Counted from the first letter of the stretch, positions 37,134 to 46,796 are shown. The stretch: 64,000 nt of DNA from Cohaesibacter sp. (GCA_025210795.1 JAOAQZ010000018.1:62001-126000), one strand, 5' to 3'. The notes: generated by a model not told the origin, from the letters alone. Translations and numbers: made by a program.

Positions 37134-37703
37134 TCACGAATCTGACCGGCCCATATGCGCAAGCCATGATAACAAATAGGCACCGGCAGATGAAATGGTC
37201 AAAGCTGCCACCACATAGCCAAGCAGCATGCGCTCTGTCGATAATTCCGCCATCACGCCCAAATCGGCCAGCACCACCCCTGCAAAAATGATCTGCATGG
37301 TTGTATTGGCTTTGGAGATGACAAGCGGCTTCATGGCAACAGGCTGGTCCATCACCCATGAGAGGATAACAGCCCCGACAATCAGAATATCCCGACTGAC
37401 AACAGCAATCACGATCCAGGCCGGAATCTCTTCCATCATGCCCATGGTCACATAAATGCTGACGAGCAAAGCCTTATCGGCCAAGGGGTCAAGATGCGCC
37501 CCGAGCTCGGATTGCATGTCGAACTTGCGCGCGATAATTCCATCCACGGCATCAGACATGCCCGCTGCCAGAAAAGCCCAGAATGCGGTCTCATAGCGTC
37601 CATCCACCAGCAACCACACAATCATGGGCACCAGAAAAAGCCGCGCGATTGTAATAATATTTGGAATTGTCACAAAGACACTCTGCCTCTTAGAAATCGC
37701 CAT
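37134..37703 (-). CDS. CDP-alcohol phosphatidyltransferase (likely CDP-diacylglycerol--glycerol-3-phosphate type)
   Basis: A protein of about 189 residues with several membrane helices. The CDP-alcohol signature D-x2-D-G-x2-A-R-x8-G-x3-D-x3-D is complete in the segment starting SDAVDGIIARKFD and ending HLDPLADK, so it is catalytically intact. The N-terminal TIPNIITIARLFLVPMIVWLL is typical of PgsA-like enzymes, which make phosphatidylglycerophosphate, but cardiolipin synthase-type members look similar and I leave the symbol open. The ATG at 37703 gives a normal family length; upstream in-frame starts (37793 and beyond) would add about 30 unusual residues. The gene is divergent from purM. Confidence 0.88.
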   Translation of the reverse strand: MAISKRQSVFVTIPNIITIARLFLVPMIVWLLVDGRYETAFWAFLAAGMSDAVDGIIARKFDMQSELGAHLDPLADKALLVSIYVTMGMMEEIPAWIVIAVVSRDILIVGAVILSWVMDQPVAMKPLVISKANTTMQIIFAGVVLADLGVMAELSTERMLLGYVVAALTISSAGAYLLSWLAHMGRSDS

Positions 37704-38013
37704 ATAATCATCAGGACAGAGCCTAAGACCCTTATCTGGCTGGACCGAACATAAAAAGCCAACGGCTTTGGAACGCGAGCTTGAAAAAGACATATGCCCA
37801 CTGGCCACAATTTGCTGGCATTTGCGTTATATTTGGTCACATTTGCAGCAATTTCCAAGAGCTTTTCTATTCTTTCCGCACCCTTTGTGCGCTTTTTCCA
37901 AAGAGGGCTTGCAATTCCCCCCATTTTCGTGTGTCTCAGGCCTCAATGCTCTATCAGAAGACAGACACCCCGTCGCCGTCTTCTGCCAACTCTTAAGCTG
38001 CAAGAGGTCTGCC
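37704..38013. other. Divergent intergenic region, phosphatidyltransferase / purM
   Basis: About 310 bases. It is open in several frames, but the real starts on either side are supported by family alignments and the purM ribosome site, so I treat it as non-coding. No operator or riboswitch is recognisable. Confidence 0.5.
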
Positions 38014-39096
38014 ATGTCTGAGACGACTGAGAACCAAAAGCCCAATTCACTGACCTACGCTCAGGCTGGCGTTGACATTGATGCTGGCAATGCCCTGGTG
38101 CAGGCCATCAAGCCGATTGTCAAATCCACCTCCCGTCCCGGCTCTGACACCAATATCGGTGGCTTTGGTGGCCTGTTTGACCTGAAAGGCGCAGGCTTTA
38201 AAGACCCTATCCTGGTCGCCGCCAATGACGGGGTGGGCACCAAGCTCAAAATCGCCATCGAGACCGGCAAGCACGACACTGTCGGCATCGATCTGGTTGC
38301 CATGTGCGTCAACGATCTGGTGGTGCAAGGGGCAGAACCTCTCTTCTTCCTTGACTATTTTGCAACCGGCAAGCTGGATGTGGAAGCCGCAACCGCCGTT
38401 GTTGCAGGCATTGCAGAAGGCTGCCGCCAAGCCAATTGTGCCCTGATCGGTGGCGAAACAGCTGAAATGCCGGGCATGTATGCTGACGAAGATTACGATC
38501 TTGCAGGCTTTTCCGTTGGCGCTGCCGAGCGCGGAACTCTTCTGCCGCTCGCCGTAGAAGAAGGCGATGTTCTGCTTGGCCTGCCTTCCTCTGGCGTTCA
38601 TTCCAACGGCTTCTCCCTCGTGCGCCGCATTCTGGAAGCCAACAACCTGACCTTCAAGGATCCTGCCCCCTTTGCAAGCGGCAAGAGCATCGGCGAAGCT
38701 CTTCTTGAGCCCACCCGTATCTATGTGCGCCAGATCCTCTCGGTCTTGCATGAAACCGGCGCCATCAAAGCACTGGCTCACATCACCGGTGGTGGCTTTC
38801 CTGAAAATATCCCCCGCGTTCTGCCAGACAATCTTGCAGCCCATCTCGACCTTGCAAAAATCACACCTCCATCCGTCTTTGGCTGGCTGCAAAAACTGGG
38901 CGGCGTTGAATCCAGGGAAATGCTGCGCACCTTCAATTGCGGCGTTGGCATGGTTGTGGTTGTGGAAGCCGACAAGCTGGAAGAAACGATTACAGCTTTT
39001 CAATCTGCCGGTGAAGAAGTTATCCAGCTTGGCACGTTGAAAGCGCGCAAGGATGACGCGGTCATCTATGACACCATGATCGACTTTGGAGCCTGA
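38014..39096 (+). CDS. purM: Phosphoribosylformylglycinamidine cyclo-ligase (AIR synthetase)
   Basis: A 360-residue cytosolic enzyme for step five of purine synthesis: it closes formylglycinamidine ribonucleotide to aminoimidazole ribonucleotide with ATP. Family blocks: [16 protein letters not shown] at the N-terminus, [71 protein letters not shown] and [19 protein letters not shown], then [16 protein letters not shown]. The true start is the ATG at 38014, preceded by AGAGG; the frame is open further upstream but that part has no family counterpart. It is followed after 3 bases by purN, so the two are one unit. Confidence 0.96.
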   Translation: MSETTENQKPNSLTYAQAGVDIDAGNALVQAIKPIVKSTSRPGSDTNIGGFGGLFDLKGAGFKDPILVAANDGVGTKLKIAIETGKHDTVGIDLVAMCVNDLVVQGAEPLFFLDYFATGKLDVEAATAVVAGIAEGCRQANCALIGGETAEMPGMYADEDYDLAGFSVGAAERGTLLPLAVEEGDVLLGLPSSGVHSNGFSLVRRILEANNLTFKDPAPFASGKSIGEALLEPTRIYVRQILSVLHETGAIKALAHITGGGFPENIPRVLPDNLAAHLDLAKITPPSVFGWLQKLGGVESREMLRTFNCGVGMVVVVEADKLEETITAFQSAGEEVIQLGTLKARKDDAVIYDTMIDFGA

Positions 39097-39099
39097 TAC

Positions 39100-39768
39100 A
39101 TGGCAGCCAACAAAAAGCGCGTCGCCGTCCTGATCTCAGGGCGCGGCAGCAATATGACTGCCATTCTGGACGCTGCCAAATCGCCCGATTATCCGGCCGA
39201 GATTGTGTTGGTGCTGGCCAACAAGCCAGACGCCAAGGGGCTGGAGACAGCAGCAAATCTTGGCATTGCGACCCAAGTGGTGGATCACAAAGATTATAAA
39301 GGCAACAGAGAAGCGTTTGACGCCCAGATTCACGCCCATCTTGAGGCCCACAATATCGAGCTCGTCGTGCTTGCAGGCTTCATGCGCATCCTCACGCCCG
39401 GCTTTGTTGGCAAATGGACGGATAAGATGCTCAATATCCATCCTTCCCTGCTCCCAAGCTTCAAAGGGCTTGATACCCACGAGCGCGCCATAGAAACCGG
39501 CTGCCGCCTTGCAGGTTGCACCGTTCATTTTGTGCGTGCCGACATGGATTCAGGCCCCATCCTGTGCCAAGCCGCTGTGCCGGTGCTGGATGACGATAGC
39601 CCCGATAGTCTGGCGGCCCGCATCCTCAAGGCCGAACACCGGATCTACCCCCATGCAGTGGCACTGGTCGCTGGCGACAAGGTCACAGTCGAGGGGATGC
39701 GTGTCAGAATCGACGAAGGATCAGATACAAAGCTCTGCGCAAACAGTGAGGCGCAACTGATCTTCTGA
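39100..39768 (+). CDS. purN: Phosphoribosylglycinamide formyltransferase
   Basis: A 222-residue enzyme that formylates GAR with 10-formyltetrahydrofolate, step three of purine synthesis. The N-terminal nucleotide site VAVLISGRGSNMTAILDA, the catalytic segment LNIHPSLLPSFKGLDTHERAIE (Asn and His) and HFVRADMDSGPILCQAAVPV (catalytic Asp) are all present, with folate-loop residues LAGFMRILTP before them. The C-terminus is about 20 residues longer than in E. coli (212) and low in conservation (DEGSDTKLCANSEAQLIF). GGAGCCTG lies before the ATG, at the end of purM. A strong terminator follows. Confidence 0.96.
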   Translation: MAANKKRVAVLISGRGSNMTAILDAAKSPDYPAEIVLVLANKPDAKGLETAANLGIATQVVDHKDYKGNREAFDAQIHAHLEAHNIELVVLAGFMRILTPGFVGKWTDKMLNIHPSLLPSFKGLDTHERAIETGCRLAGCTVHFVRADMDSGPILCQAAVPVLDDDSPDSLAARILKAEHRIYPHAVALVAGDKVTVEGMRVRIDEGSDTKLCANSEAQLIF

Positions 39769-39811
39769 TCGCTTGGCCCAAACTTCAAATTGGCCTAAAC
39801 CTTCAAAATAG

Positions 39812-39852
39812 AAAAGGCAGCTCCTTTAATTTAAGGAGCTGCCTTTTCTTTT
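39812..39852 (+). terminator. Intrinsic terminator after purN
   Basis: 15-bp perfect stem AAAAGGCAGCTCCTT with its complement, 6-base loop, then TTTTCTTTTG. Confidence 0.88.
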
Positions 39853-39905
39853 GTCTGTCTCTTGCAGGCCCATCATACACAAGGATGAGAGACCAGCCCA
39901 AACCA

Positions 39906-40217
39906 CTATTTGCGGCAAGCGGCATGAGCGGTCAGCACCGCTTTTTTGTCGGTATAACTCAGCGTGCCTTTCTCCAAAAGCTCGGAGAGTTTGTCCTTCT
40001 CCAACCCCTTCACATAGGCCTTGGATGCGCAGCGGCATTCCGCAAGAATGCCTTTCTTTTCCTTGCGCTTTGCCCATTGATCATAAAGGCAATAATCCAG
40101 CACGCGTGCCTGAAAAAGCCCCTTGGTCAAGGCTTCGGCATTGGCGGCAGTCCCCGTGCCAGCCATCATCATGGCACCAAGCACTGCTGCACCCAATTTT
40201 CCGCTCAACTTATTCAT
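39906..40217 (-). CDS. Small exported protein with four cysteines, function unknown
   Basis: A 103-residue protein with a clear signal peptide (MNKLSGKLGAAVLGAMMMAGTGTAANA, cut after ANA). GGAGAACGTA precedes the ATG at 40217. The mature protein is about 76 residues, rich in Lys and Glu, with Cys at 43, 61, 63 and 101 (YCLYDQ, ECRCASKAY, HAACRK), suggesting a small helical disulfide-linked fold. I know no matching family. It sits between purN and the oxidoreductase gene, 99 bases after the latter on the same strand. Confidence 0.75.
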   Translation of the reverse strand: MNKLSGKLGAAVLGAMMMAGTGTAANAEALTKGLFQARVLDYCLYDQWAKRKEKKGILAECRCASKAYVKGLEKDKLSELLEKGTLSYTDKKAVLTAHAACRK

Positions 40218-40315
40218 TACGTTCTCCAACTCCAACCAAACAGGAACAATCCCCACTCACAGGCGCCCCCAAAAGGGACTCCCTGCAAAATCTGCTACCA
40301 ATCTAGCGATTCCCT

Positions 40316-42427
40316 TCATAAGGGCAAAGAATCTTCTCTGCGCTTGTCCGTTTTTTTGATCCAGACCTTATTATCATGGAAAGCAACGCCACCGAACGGG
40401 GCAACCTGATCGGCAGAAGTCAGCACATTGATCCCGCGTCCTCCTTTATGGGCATCATTGGGCCAAAGCCCTTCGGCAATCACCACGCCGCGGCAAAGCC
40501 CGTCAAACAGGCGCACTGGCAATTGCGTCTCTCCCCGTTCATTCCCGACCAGCACGTCTTCACCTTCTGTAAGGCCAAGCTTGTCCGCATCTTGCGGATG
40601 CATCATCAAGGACGGTGCTTTTTCCTTTTTCAAAGAGCTTTCCGTCTCGTTAAAGGTGGAGTTAAGGAACGAGCGCGATGGCGATGTTGCAAGGCGAAAC
40701 GGGTGACGATCATCAGCATTTTCAATCACATCCCAATGGTCGGGCAAAGCGGGCATGGTCTCACTGCCCTCAATAAGGCCCTCATGGGAAAACGGCACCT
40801 CATCCCATTTGGGCGAGAAGCGGAATTTACCATCCGGCCAAGCAAAGCCGTCCTCAAAATGGGCGTCTTTCACATCGGGCTGCACATCAATCCAGCCCTT
40901 TTGCTCAAGCTCTGCCAAACGAATCTGCCCGCCCTTCTCCAGCATATGGGCAATATGCTCTTTGCCGCTCATGGCAAAGCCGGGATGCTCAGCCCCAAGA
41001 CGCTTGGCCAGCTCGCAAATGACCCAGTGATTGGACCGGCATTCTTGAGGGCCGCTCACCAGCTTTGGACCAAGAGACCAATATTGGTGCCCCCCACCCT
41101 TATAAACATCATCATGCTCGGTAAACATGGTGGCAGGCAGTACGATATCGGCCATCGCGGCTGTCTCGGTCATGAATTGCTCATGCACGCACACAAACAA
41201 GTCTTCCCGCGCAAAGCCTTGCCGGACAAGGCTCTGTTCCGGCGCGACCGAGACGGGATTGGTATTTTGAATAAGCATGGCCTTGACCGGCGTCCCTTCA
41301 AGCAAGGCTTCAGGATCACCGGTCAAAATACGCCCGATTTGCGATTGATCGAGAGAGCGAATGGATGGGTCCCGCTTATCCAGTCCCTGCACTTGGGTGG
41401 CATCGGCCTTATAAATCGCCCCATTATTGTGAAACGCCCCGCCGCCAGAATAGCGCCACGCCCCAAGGACAGCCGCGATGGAGCTTGCCGCATGCATATT
41501 GACCGCACCATTGCGCTGGCGAGAAAAGCCATAGCCAAGGCGGAAATAAGAGCGTGGTCTCTCTGCTACCATGGCCGCAAAGGCTTCTATCTCGTCTTTA
41601 GACAGGCCCGTAATCTTGGCGGCCCAATCAGGCCCGCGCGTCTTTAGGTGCGCCTCAAGCGCATCGGGGCAATCAGTATGGGCGGCGAGATAGGCCCTGT
41701 CCGCCTTCCCGTCCCGAAACAGGCAATGCATCACGGCACAAGCCAAAGCCCCGTCTGTTCCGGGTTTGAGCACCAGTCCCAGATCGGCTTGATCCATTGA
41801 GGCGGTTTTGTAAATATCAATCACAACAATCTTGGCACCACGCTTTTTGCGCGCCTTGACCGCATGGGTCATAACATTGACTTGCGTATGCACGGGATTG
41901 GTCCCCCAAATCACCACGCAATCACTCTCGCCCATCTCGCGCGGATCAGGTCCGGCCAGTTTGCCGGTGCCCGCCATATAGCCCGCCCAGGCAATATTGA
42001 TGCAAATGGTGGAATATTGCCCCGAATAACGCTTTACGTGGCGCAGACGCTCAATCCCGTCACGCTGCACAAGCCCCATGGTGCCAGCAAAGAAATAGGG
42101 CCAGATGCTCTCGCTGCCATAATCTTGTTCTGCCTTGGCAAACTGCTTGGCCACTTCATCTAGCGCTTCATCCCACGAGATTTCGGCCCAGCGGCCCTCA
42201 CCTTTTGCCCCGGTACGCTTAAGCGGTTTGGTCAGGCGGTCTTTATGATGCTGCCGCTCGGCATAGCGCGCAACCTTGGCGCAGACCACTCCGGCGGTAT
42301 AGTCCTGATCCTTTGCGCCCTTCACCCGTCCTATCGTACTTTCATCAATCACCTCCACCTCCAAAGCACAGGTAGAGGGGCAGTCATGCGGACAAACTGA
42401 GCGCTCGAAACGGGGATAAGATGTCAT
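40316..42427 (-). CDS. Molybdopterin-dependent oxidoreductase with N-terminal 4Fe-4S site
   Basis: A 703-residue protein of the DMSO-reductase superfamily. The N-terminus has the cluster motif CPHDCPSTCALEV, with the fourth Cys in VVCAKVARY. Then come the molybdopterin domains: WAEISWDEALDEVA, CVVIWGTNPVHTQVNVMTHAVKARKKRGAKIVVIDIYKT, RLGYGFSRQRNGA, NTNPVSVAPEQ and METAAMADIVLPATMFTEHDDVY-like segment TAAMADIVLPATMFTE. The C-terminal dinucleotide-binding domain has HPQDADKLGLTEGEDVLVGNERGE. No Tat signal is seen, so it is probably cytosolic. Substrate unknown; members act on formate, nitrate, thiosulfate or similar. No partner subunit genes are adjacent. Confidence 0.9.
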   Translation of the reverse strand: MTSYPRFERSVCPHDCPSTCALEVEVIDESTIGRVKGAKDQDYTAGVVCAKVARYAERQHHKDRLTKPLKRTGAKGEGRWAEISWDEALDEVAKQFAKAEQDYGSESIWPYFFAGTMGLVQRDGIERLRHVKRYSGQYSTICINIAWAGYMAGTGKLAGPDPREMGESDCVVIWGTNPVHTQVNVMTHAVKARKKRGAKIVVIDIYKTASMDQADLGLVLKPGTDGALACAVMHCLFRDGKADRAYLAAHTDCPDALEAHLKTRGPDWAAKITGLSKDEIEAFAAMVAERPRSYFRLGYGFSRQRNGAVNMHAASSIAAVLGAWRYSGGGAFHNNGAIYKADATQVQGLDKRDPSIRSLDQSQIGRILTGDPEALLEGTPVKAMLIQNTNPVSVAPEQSLVRQGFAREDLFVCVHEQFMTETAAMADIVLPATMFTEHDDVYKGGGHQYWSLGPKLVSGPQECRSNHWVICELAKRLGAEHPGFAMSGKEHIAHMLEKGGQIRLAELEQKGWIDVQPDVKDAHFEDGFAWPDGKFRFSPKWDEVPFSHEGLIEGSETMPALPDHWDVIENADDRHPFRLATSPSRSFLNSTFNETESSLKKEKAPSLMMHPQDADKLGLTEGEDVLVGNERGETQLPVRLFDGLCRGVVIAEGLWPNDAHKGGRGINVLTSADQVAPFGGVAFHDNKVWIKKTDKRREDSLPL

Positions 42428-42672
42428 GAAAAACCTTGGCTTTTGAAAAGCAGCACAAGAGCTGAGCTATTCAACGGCAGAGCTATTGATGCAACGGGGA
42501 ATTCTAACGTGATTGGTCAAGTATCTTTTTATCAGAGCCCATCATCCCCCGCCAGTGACAAAATCTCACCTTGCCAGCAAAGACAATCCGCCTTAAACAA
42601 GAGGCATCTACCCTCCCATATCCGGCTTTTCGCATTTTTGGAAAAGCCCACCCAGCACAAGCAAGCTTTATC

Positions 42673-43293
42673 ATGTCCGTCAATGCCTGGCTTCTTTTTG
42701 CAGCACTGTCCATCCTGCCCGCCTTCAGCCCCGGCCCCGGTCTCTTGCTCACCCTGTCCAATTCCCTGCGCTTTGGCTCGCGCATCACGCTTTGGTCAGC
42801 TTGGGGCAACACGGTAGGCATTGCCATTTTGGGAATGGCGGTCACCTTTGGCCTTGGCGCCATCATGGCAGCGTCAGCGACGGCCTTTCTGGTGCTCAAA
42901 CTTGTCGGCGGTGCCTATCTTGTCTGGCTGGGTATCAAAACTTGGACTGATCGCTCCAGCTTTATCGAGACAAGCAAAGAAAACACCAATCCCGGGCCCT
43001 ATAAGCTGTTTTTCACCGGCGTTGGCATTGCGCTTACCAACCCAAAAGCGCTGGCGGTATTGGTCTCGATCATTCCGCCCTTCCTCACCGGGCCTGATAA
43101 GTTGCTGCAAGAAGGGGCAATCCTGTCGCTCACTTATGCAGCCATCTGCATGTTTAGCCATCTTGTCGTGGCTCTCTTAAGTGGCCAGTTCCGCCTTTTC
43201 ATTACCAGCCAGCGCCGCCTGCCCTATCTGCGCCGGACCATCGGCTCCACCTTTGTGGGCTTTGGCATCGCCCTTGCAGCCGCCAGCCGCTGA
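42673..43293 (+). CDS. LysE/RhtB family amino-acid exporter (second copy)
   Basis: A 206-residue inner-membrane exporter. It begins MSVNAWLLFAALSILPAFSPGPGLLLTLSNSLRFGSRITLWSAWGNTVG with the family PGP motif intact, followed by VLKLVGGAYLVWLGIKTW and GVGIALTNPKALAVLVSIIPPFL. About six helices are predicted. It is only distantly similar to the other LysE-type protein of this window. The ATG at 42673 is preferred over upstream in-frame starts, which would add 34 non-conserved residues. It is divergent from the oxidoreductase gene and ends at a terminator. Confidence 0.88.
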   Translation: MSVNAWLLFAALSILPAFSPGPGLLLTLSNSLRFGSRITLWSAWGNTVGIAILGMAVTFGLGAIMAASATAFLVLKLVGGAYLVWLGIKTWTDRSSFIETSKENTNPGPYKLFFTGVGIALTNPKALAVLVSIIPPFLTGPDKLLQEGAILSLTYAAICMFSHLVVALLSGQFRLFITSQRRLPYLRRTIGSTFVGFGIALAAASR

Positions 43294-43316
43294 TTAGGCC
43301 TATCAAACACAAGACA

Positions 43317-43358
43317 CAAAAAAGCCGCCGGAACGATCCCTCGATCCGGCGGCTTTTT
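43317..43358. terminator. Bidirectional terminator between LysE and ndk
   Basis: AAAGCCGCCGGA with its complement forms a GC-rich stem around a 12-base inner loop; T runs follow on both strands. Confidence 0.85.
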
Positions 43359-43394
43359 ACTGCATATAGCTTTAAGGCAGCGCTCTAAGCGCGA

Positions 43395-43817
43395 TTAGCC
43401 AACCAGCTCTGCATCAGAGAAGAAGAATTTGATTTCTTCTGCAGCAGTTTCAGGAGCATCAGAACCGTGTACGGAGTTTTCGCCGATGGAGAGAGCAAAT
43501 TCCTTACGGATGGTGCCTTCAGCAGCTTCCGCAGGGTTGGTTGCACCCATAACTTCACGGTTTTTAGCAATCGCATTTTCGCCTTCCAGAACCTGAACAA
43601 CAACAGGCTCGGACATCATGAACTCAACCAGCTCACCGAAGAAAGGACGCTCTTTATGAACAGCATAGAAACCTTCAGCCTGTTCCTGAGACATGCGGAT
43701 ACGCTTGGAAGCAACAATGCGCAGGCCAGCATCTTCGAACTTGGCAATGATTTTGCCGGTCAGGTTACGCTTGGTTGCATCTGGCTTGATGATGGAGAAA
43801 GTACGTTCGATAGCCAT
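43395..43817 (-). CDS. ndk: Nucleoside diphosphate kinase
   Basis: A 140-residue enzyme that moves a phosphate from ATP to other nucleoside diphosphates through a phospho-histidine. The motif NSVHGSD with the catalytic His, the N-terminal [59 protein letters not shown] and the [17 protein letters not shown] block are all present and the length is exactly that of the family. GGGAATAG precedes the ATG. It stands as its own unit. Confidence 0.97.
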   Translation of the reverse strand: MAIERTFSIIKPDATKRNLTGKIIAKFEDAGLRIVASKRIRMSQEQAEGFYAVHKERPFFGELVEFMMSEPVVVQVLEGENAIAKNREVMGATNPAEAAEGTIRKEFALSIGENSVHGSDAPETAAEEIKFFFSDAELVG

Positions 43818-43999
43818 GAAAACTATTCCCGTTATTGCAAGTAAAGAAAGAGCCGTTTATCCGTGAAATGCGACAAAGGGCCAAGAGATTTGGCCGCTAT
43901 ATAACCGTCCCATGGCTGAGTAGCAAGCCCTATTGCATGACAAGCCCATGACGAGGCGGCATTCCTCCCCAACAGTGGCCTCTAGCTAAGGCTGAAACC

Positions 44000-44686
44000 C
44001 TAACTCTTGGCTTTGCGTCCCAATCCCTCAAACAGATCAAGGCAACGCTCAAACCATTGGCCCACAGGATCACCACCCTCCAAAATCGTCAAATCTGAAA
44101 CCATGCGAGCCCATTGGAACGAGCCAAACACACAATAGTCGGCATAGATTGGAGCATCCCCACCAAGAAAATCATGCTTTTTCAAGGCCAGTCTCAATGG
44201 CAACAAATTGGCACGAAAGGCCTGCAAAGTCTCATCAGACTGGTTTTGCACGTCTTCCAATGCCTTGCCGAAACGCTTTTCCCGGCTCTCACGAAAATAG
44301 CCCTGATCAGCCTGATCCAAAATGGAATGAATATCAGCCAAAACCAGCTTCACAATACCGGAATCGACACTCGCCCCGGTCCACCAATGCATAAAACGCG
44401 AAAGCTGCAAGCCGCCTTCACCACCAAACAGACTTGGGTTATCTGGATATGTCCGTTCCAGATAAACAGCAATGTCATAGGAATCGCGTACAAGCTGGTC
44501 GCCATCTTCAATAACCGGCAATGTGCGCTGCCCCCCATCCAGAATAGACGGAATTTCGGTAAACAGGGTAGGCACAGTCTCATAGGCCAATCCCTTATGC
44601 TCCAGCGCCATCCGCGTGCGCCAACAGGCTGGCGAAAACCGTAACTTTTTCGATGCACCACACAAATCATAAAGCTGAATGGTCAT
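44000..44686 (-). CDS. Glutathione S-transferase family protein
   Basis: A 228-residue protein. The N-terminal thioredoxin-like domain includes LYDLCGASKKLRFSPACWRTRMALEHKGL with RFSP.CWR at the catalytic position (Ser or Cys type), the cis-proline in RTLPVIEDGDQLVRDSYDIAVYLE and the glutathione-binding D-S pair there. The C-terminal helical domain follows with the aromatic FMHWWTGAS and DAPIYADYCVFGSFQWARM. The build recalls the GST-N-terminal family of the LigE/GstA type but the substrate is unknown. GGGAGGG precedes the ATG. It is divergent from the ABC-F gene. Confidence 0.85.
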   Translation of the reverse strand: MTIQLYDLCGASKKLRFSPACWRTRMALEHKGLAYETVPTLFTEIPSILDGGQRTLPVIEDGDQLVRDSYDIAVYLERTYPDNPSLFGGEGGLQLSRFMHWWTGASVDSGIVKLVLADIHSILDQADQGYFRESREKRFGKALEDVQNQSDETLQAFRANLLPLRLALKKHDFLGGDAPIYADYCVFGSFQWARMVSDLTILEGGDPVGQWFERCLDLFEGLGRKAKS

Positions 44687-44874
44687 ATCAAACCCTCCCC
44701 GATCAGCAAATCAATGGCATAAAGATTGGAAAATCTCATCCACACTGTCAACTGAACCAAACGGTCATTAGCTAACAAGCCATTTTTATTGAAGACAAAA
44801 ATCGTGAGTGAGGCAGATGCATTTGATTGCTCCCCATTGCCAAGCCCCGACAAATAGGGCAAAAGGCAAATATT

Positions 44875-46755
44875 ATGCTGCATATCAATAACCTCACCTA
44901 TCGCATCGCTGGCCGAACTTTGCTTGAAGACGCAACTCTGGTTGTGCCAGAGGGCGCGAAAGTCGGTCTTGTTGGCCGCAACGGCACCGGAAAAACCACG
45001 CTTTTCAAGCTTTTGGTGGGCGATATCCCGCCCGAGAGCGGCTCTGCCACCATTCGCAAGGGCGCGCGGGTTGGACAGGTTGCGCAGGAAGCACCGGCAA
45101 GCGATGAAAGCCTGCTCTCTTTTGTGCTGCGCGCAGATACCGAGCGCACAAAGCTGCTGGCTGAGGCAGAGACCGCAACTAACCCCAACCGCATTGCTGA
45201 AATCCAGCTCCGCCTTGCCGATATCGGTGCCCATTCAGCCGAAAGCCGGGCGGCTACCATCCTCTACGGCCTTGGATTTGATGCAGCAGCCCAAGCCCGC
45301 CCGACAAAAGATTTCTCCGGCGGCTGGCGCATGCGCGTCTCCCTTGCCGCGGTTCTCTTCTCCGAGCCGGATTTGCTGTTGCTCGATGAGCCAACAAACT
45401 ATCTCGACCTTGAGGGAACCCTGTGGCTGGAGAATTATATCGGCCGCTATCCTCATACGGTTATCATCATCAGCCATGATCGTGACCTGCTCAACAAGGC
45501 AGTGGATCACATCGCCCATCTTGATCAGCTCAAGCTCAATTCCTATCGCGGCGGCTATGATAATTTTGAGCGGACCAGACGCGAAAAGCTTGAGCTGCAG
45601 CAAAAAATGCGCGCCAAACAGCTGGATCAGCGCAAACATCTGGAAAGCTTCATCTCTCGCTTTAAAGCCAAGGCAACCAAGGCAAAGCAGGCCCAAAGCC
45701 GTATCAAGGCGCTAGAGCGGATGAAGCCGATTGCTGCAGTGGTGGAAGATCACATCAAACCGATCTCCTTCCCCAACCCGCAAAAGCGGGCAGCCCCTCC
45801 CATCATCCGTCTGGAAAAAGCCTCGGTCGGTTATGAGCCGGGCAAACCGGTGCTAAAAAATCTTGATCTGCGCATTGATCCCGATGACCGCCTTGCCTTG
45901 CTTGGCGCCAATGGTAACGGCAAATCCACCTTTGCCAAGCTCATTTCAGACCGCTTGCAGATTGATGACGGGCAGATCAATCGCGCCAACAAACTCAAAA
46001 TCGCCTTTTTCGCCCAGCACCAGCTGGATGAATTGCGGCCCGCTGACAATGCCGTTGAACATATCCGCCCCTTGATGCCAGATGCGCCCGAAGCAAAGGT
46101 TAGAGCTCGCGTTGCCCAAATGGGACTTGGTACAGAAAAAATGGATATTCCCGCCCAAAACCTGTCCGGTGGTGAAAAAGCGCGCCTCCTACTGGGTCTG
46201 GCCACCTTTGAAGGGCCTCACCTTCTCATTCTCGATGAGCCGACCAACCATCTCGATATTGATAGCCGCGAAGCTCTGGTCCATGCCATCAATGAATATG
46301 AAGGCGCGGTTTTGCTGATCTCCCATGACAGGCACCTGATTGAGGCCTGCGTAGATCGGCTTTGGTTGGTGCATGATGGCACCTGCAAAAGCTATGACGG
46401 GGATCTTGATGACTATCGCCGTCTGCTGCTAGCCAATCGCAACAATCCTGACAGCACCCAGCAGGAAAAAACCGCGAGCGATGAGGCCAATCAGGCACAG
46501 GAAAAGCGGCGCAGCGCCGCGGAAAAGCGCAAGGAACAAGCACCCCTCAGGCGCAAAATTCAAGCCGCAGAGCGGGACATGGACAAAATCCGCGACCGCC
46601 TTGCAAAAATTGACGACATGCTCTCCGATCCTGATCTTTATGCCAAATTCCCTGAAAAAGGCGCAAAGCTCTCCAAGGATCGCAGCGATCTGGCCGCTCT
46701 CTTGGACAAGATCGAAGAAAAATGGCTGGAAATGTCTGAAGAGATTGAAGACTAG
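44875..46755 (+). CDS. ABC-F family ATPase (ribosome-associated, Uup/EttA-like)
   Basis: A 626-residue soluble protein with two ABC domains and no membrane segment. Domain 1: Walker A GRNGTGKTTLFKLL, signature FSGGWRMRVSLA, Walker B LLLLDEPTNYLD; domain 2: GANGNGKSTFAKLI, LSGGEKARLLLGLA, LLILDEPTNHLD. A basic linker (about residues 240-300, LQQKMRAKQLDQRKHLESFISRFKAKATKAKQAQ) is the P-site tRNA interaction motif of ABC-F factors. The C-terminal 90 residues are a charged coiled coil. ABC-F proteins act on stalled or initiating ribosomes. Start at the ATG preceded by AAAGGC; an ATG 16 codons upstream is in frame but outside the conserved domain. Confidence 0.93.
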   Translation: MLHINNLTYRIAGRTLLEDATLVVPEGAKVGLVGRNGTGKTTLFKLLVGDIPPESGSATIRKGARVGQVAQEAPASDESLLSFVLRADTERTKLLAEAETATNPNRIAEIQLRLADIGAHSAESRAATILYGLGFDAAAQARPTKDFSGGWRMRVSLAAVLFSEPDLLLLDEPTNYLDLEGTLWLENYIGRYPHTVIIISHDRDLLNKAVDHIAHLDQLKLNSYRGGYDNFERTRREKLELQQKMRAKQLDQRKHLESFISRFKAKATKAKQAQSRIKALERMKPIAAVVEDHIKPISFPNPQKRAAPPIIRLEKASVGYEPGKPVLKNLDLRIDPDDRLALLGANGNGKSTFAKLISDRLQIDDGQINRANKLKIAFFAQHQLDELRPADNAVEHIRPLMPDAPEAKVRARVAQMGLGTEKMDIPAQNLSGGEKARLLLGLATFEGPHLLILDEPTNHLDIDSREALVHAINEYEGAVLLISHDRHLIEACVDRLWLVHDGTCKSYDGDLDDYRRLLLANRNNPDSTQQEKTASDEANQAQEKRRSAAEKRKEQAPLRRKIQAAERDMDKIRDRLAKIDDMLSDPDLYAKFPEKGAKLSKDRSDLAALLDKIEEKWLEMSEEIED

Positions 46756-46766
46756 GCAGAGAGACC

Positions 46767-46796
46767 AAGGCCTGATCCTAGGGTCAGGCCTTTTTC
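46767..46796 (+). terminator. Intrinsic terminator after the ABC-F gene
   Basis: AAGGCCTGA / TCAGGCCTT stem with an 8-base loop, then TTTTC. It overlaps the stop codon of the convergent holC gene. Confidence 0.8.

Noticed and set aside
40376..41647. 423-residue open frame antisense to the molybdopterin oxidoreductase
   Set aside because: The sense gene has complete 4Fe-4S and molybdopterin motifs; the antisense frame shows none.
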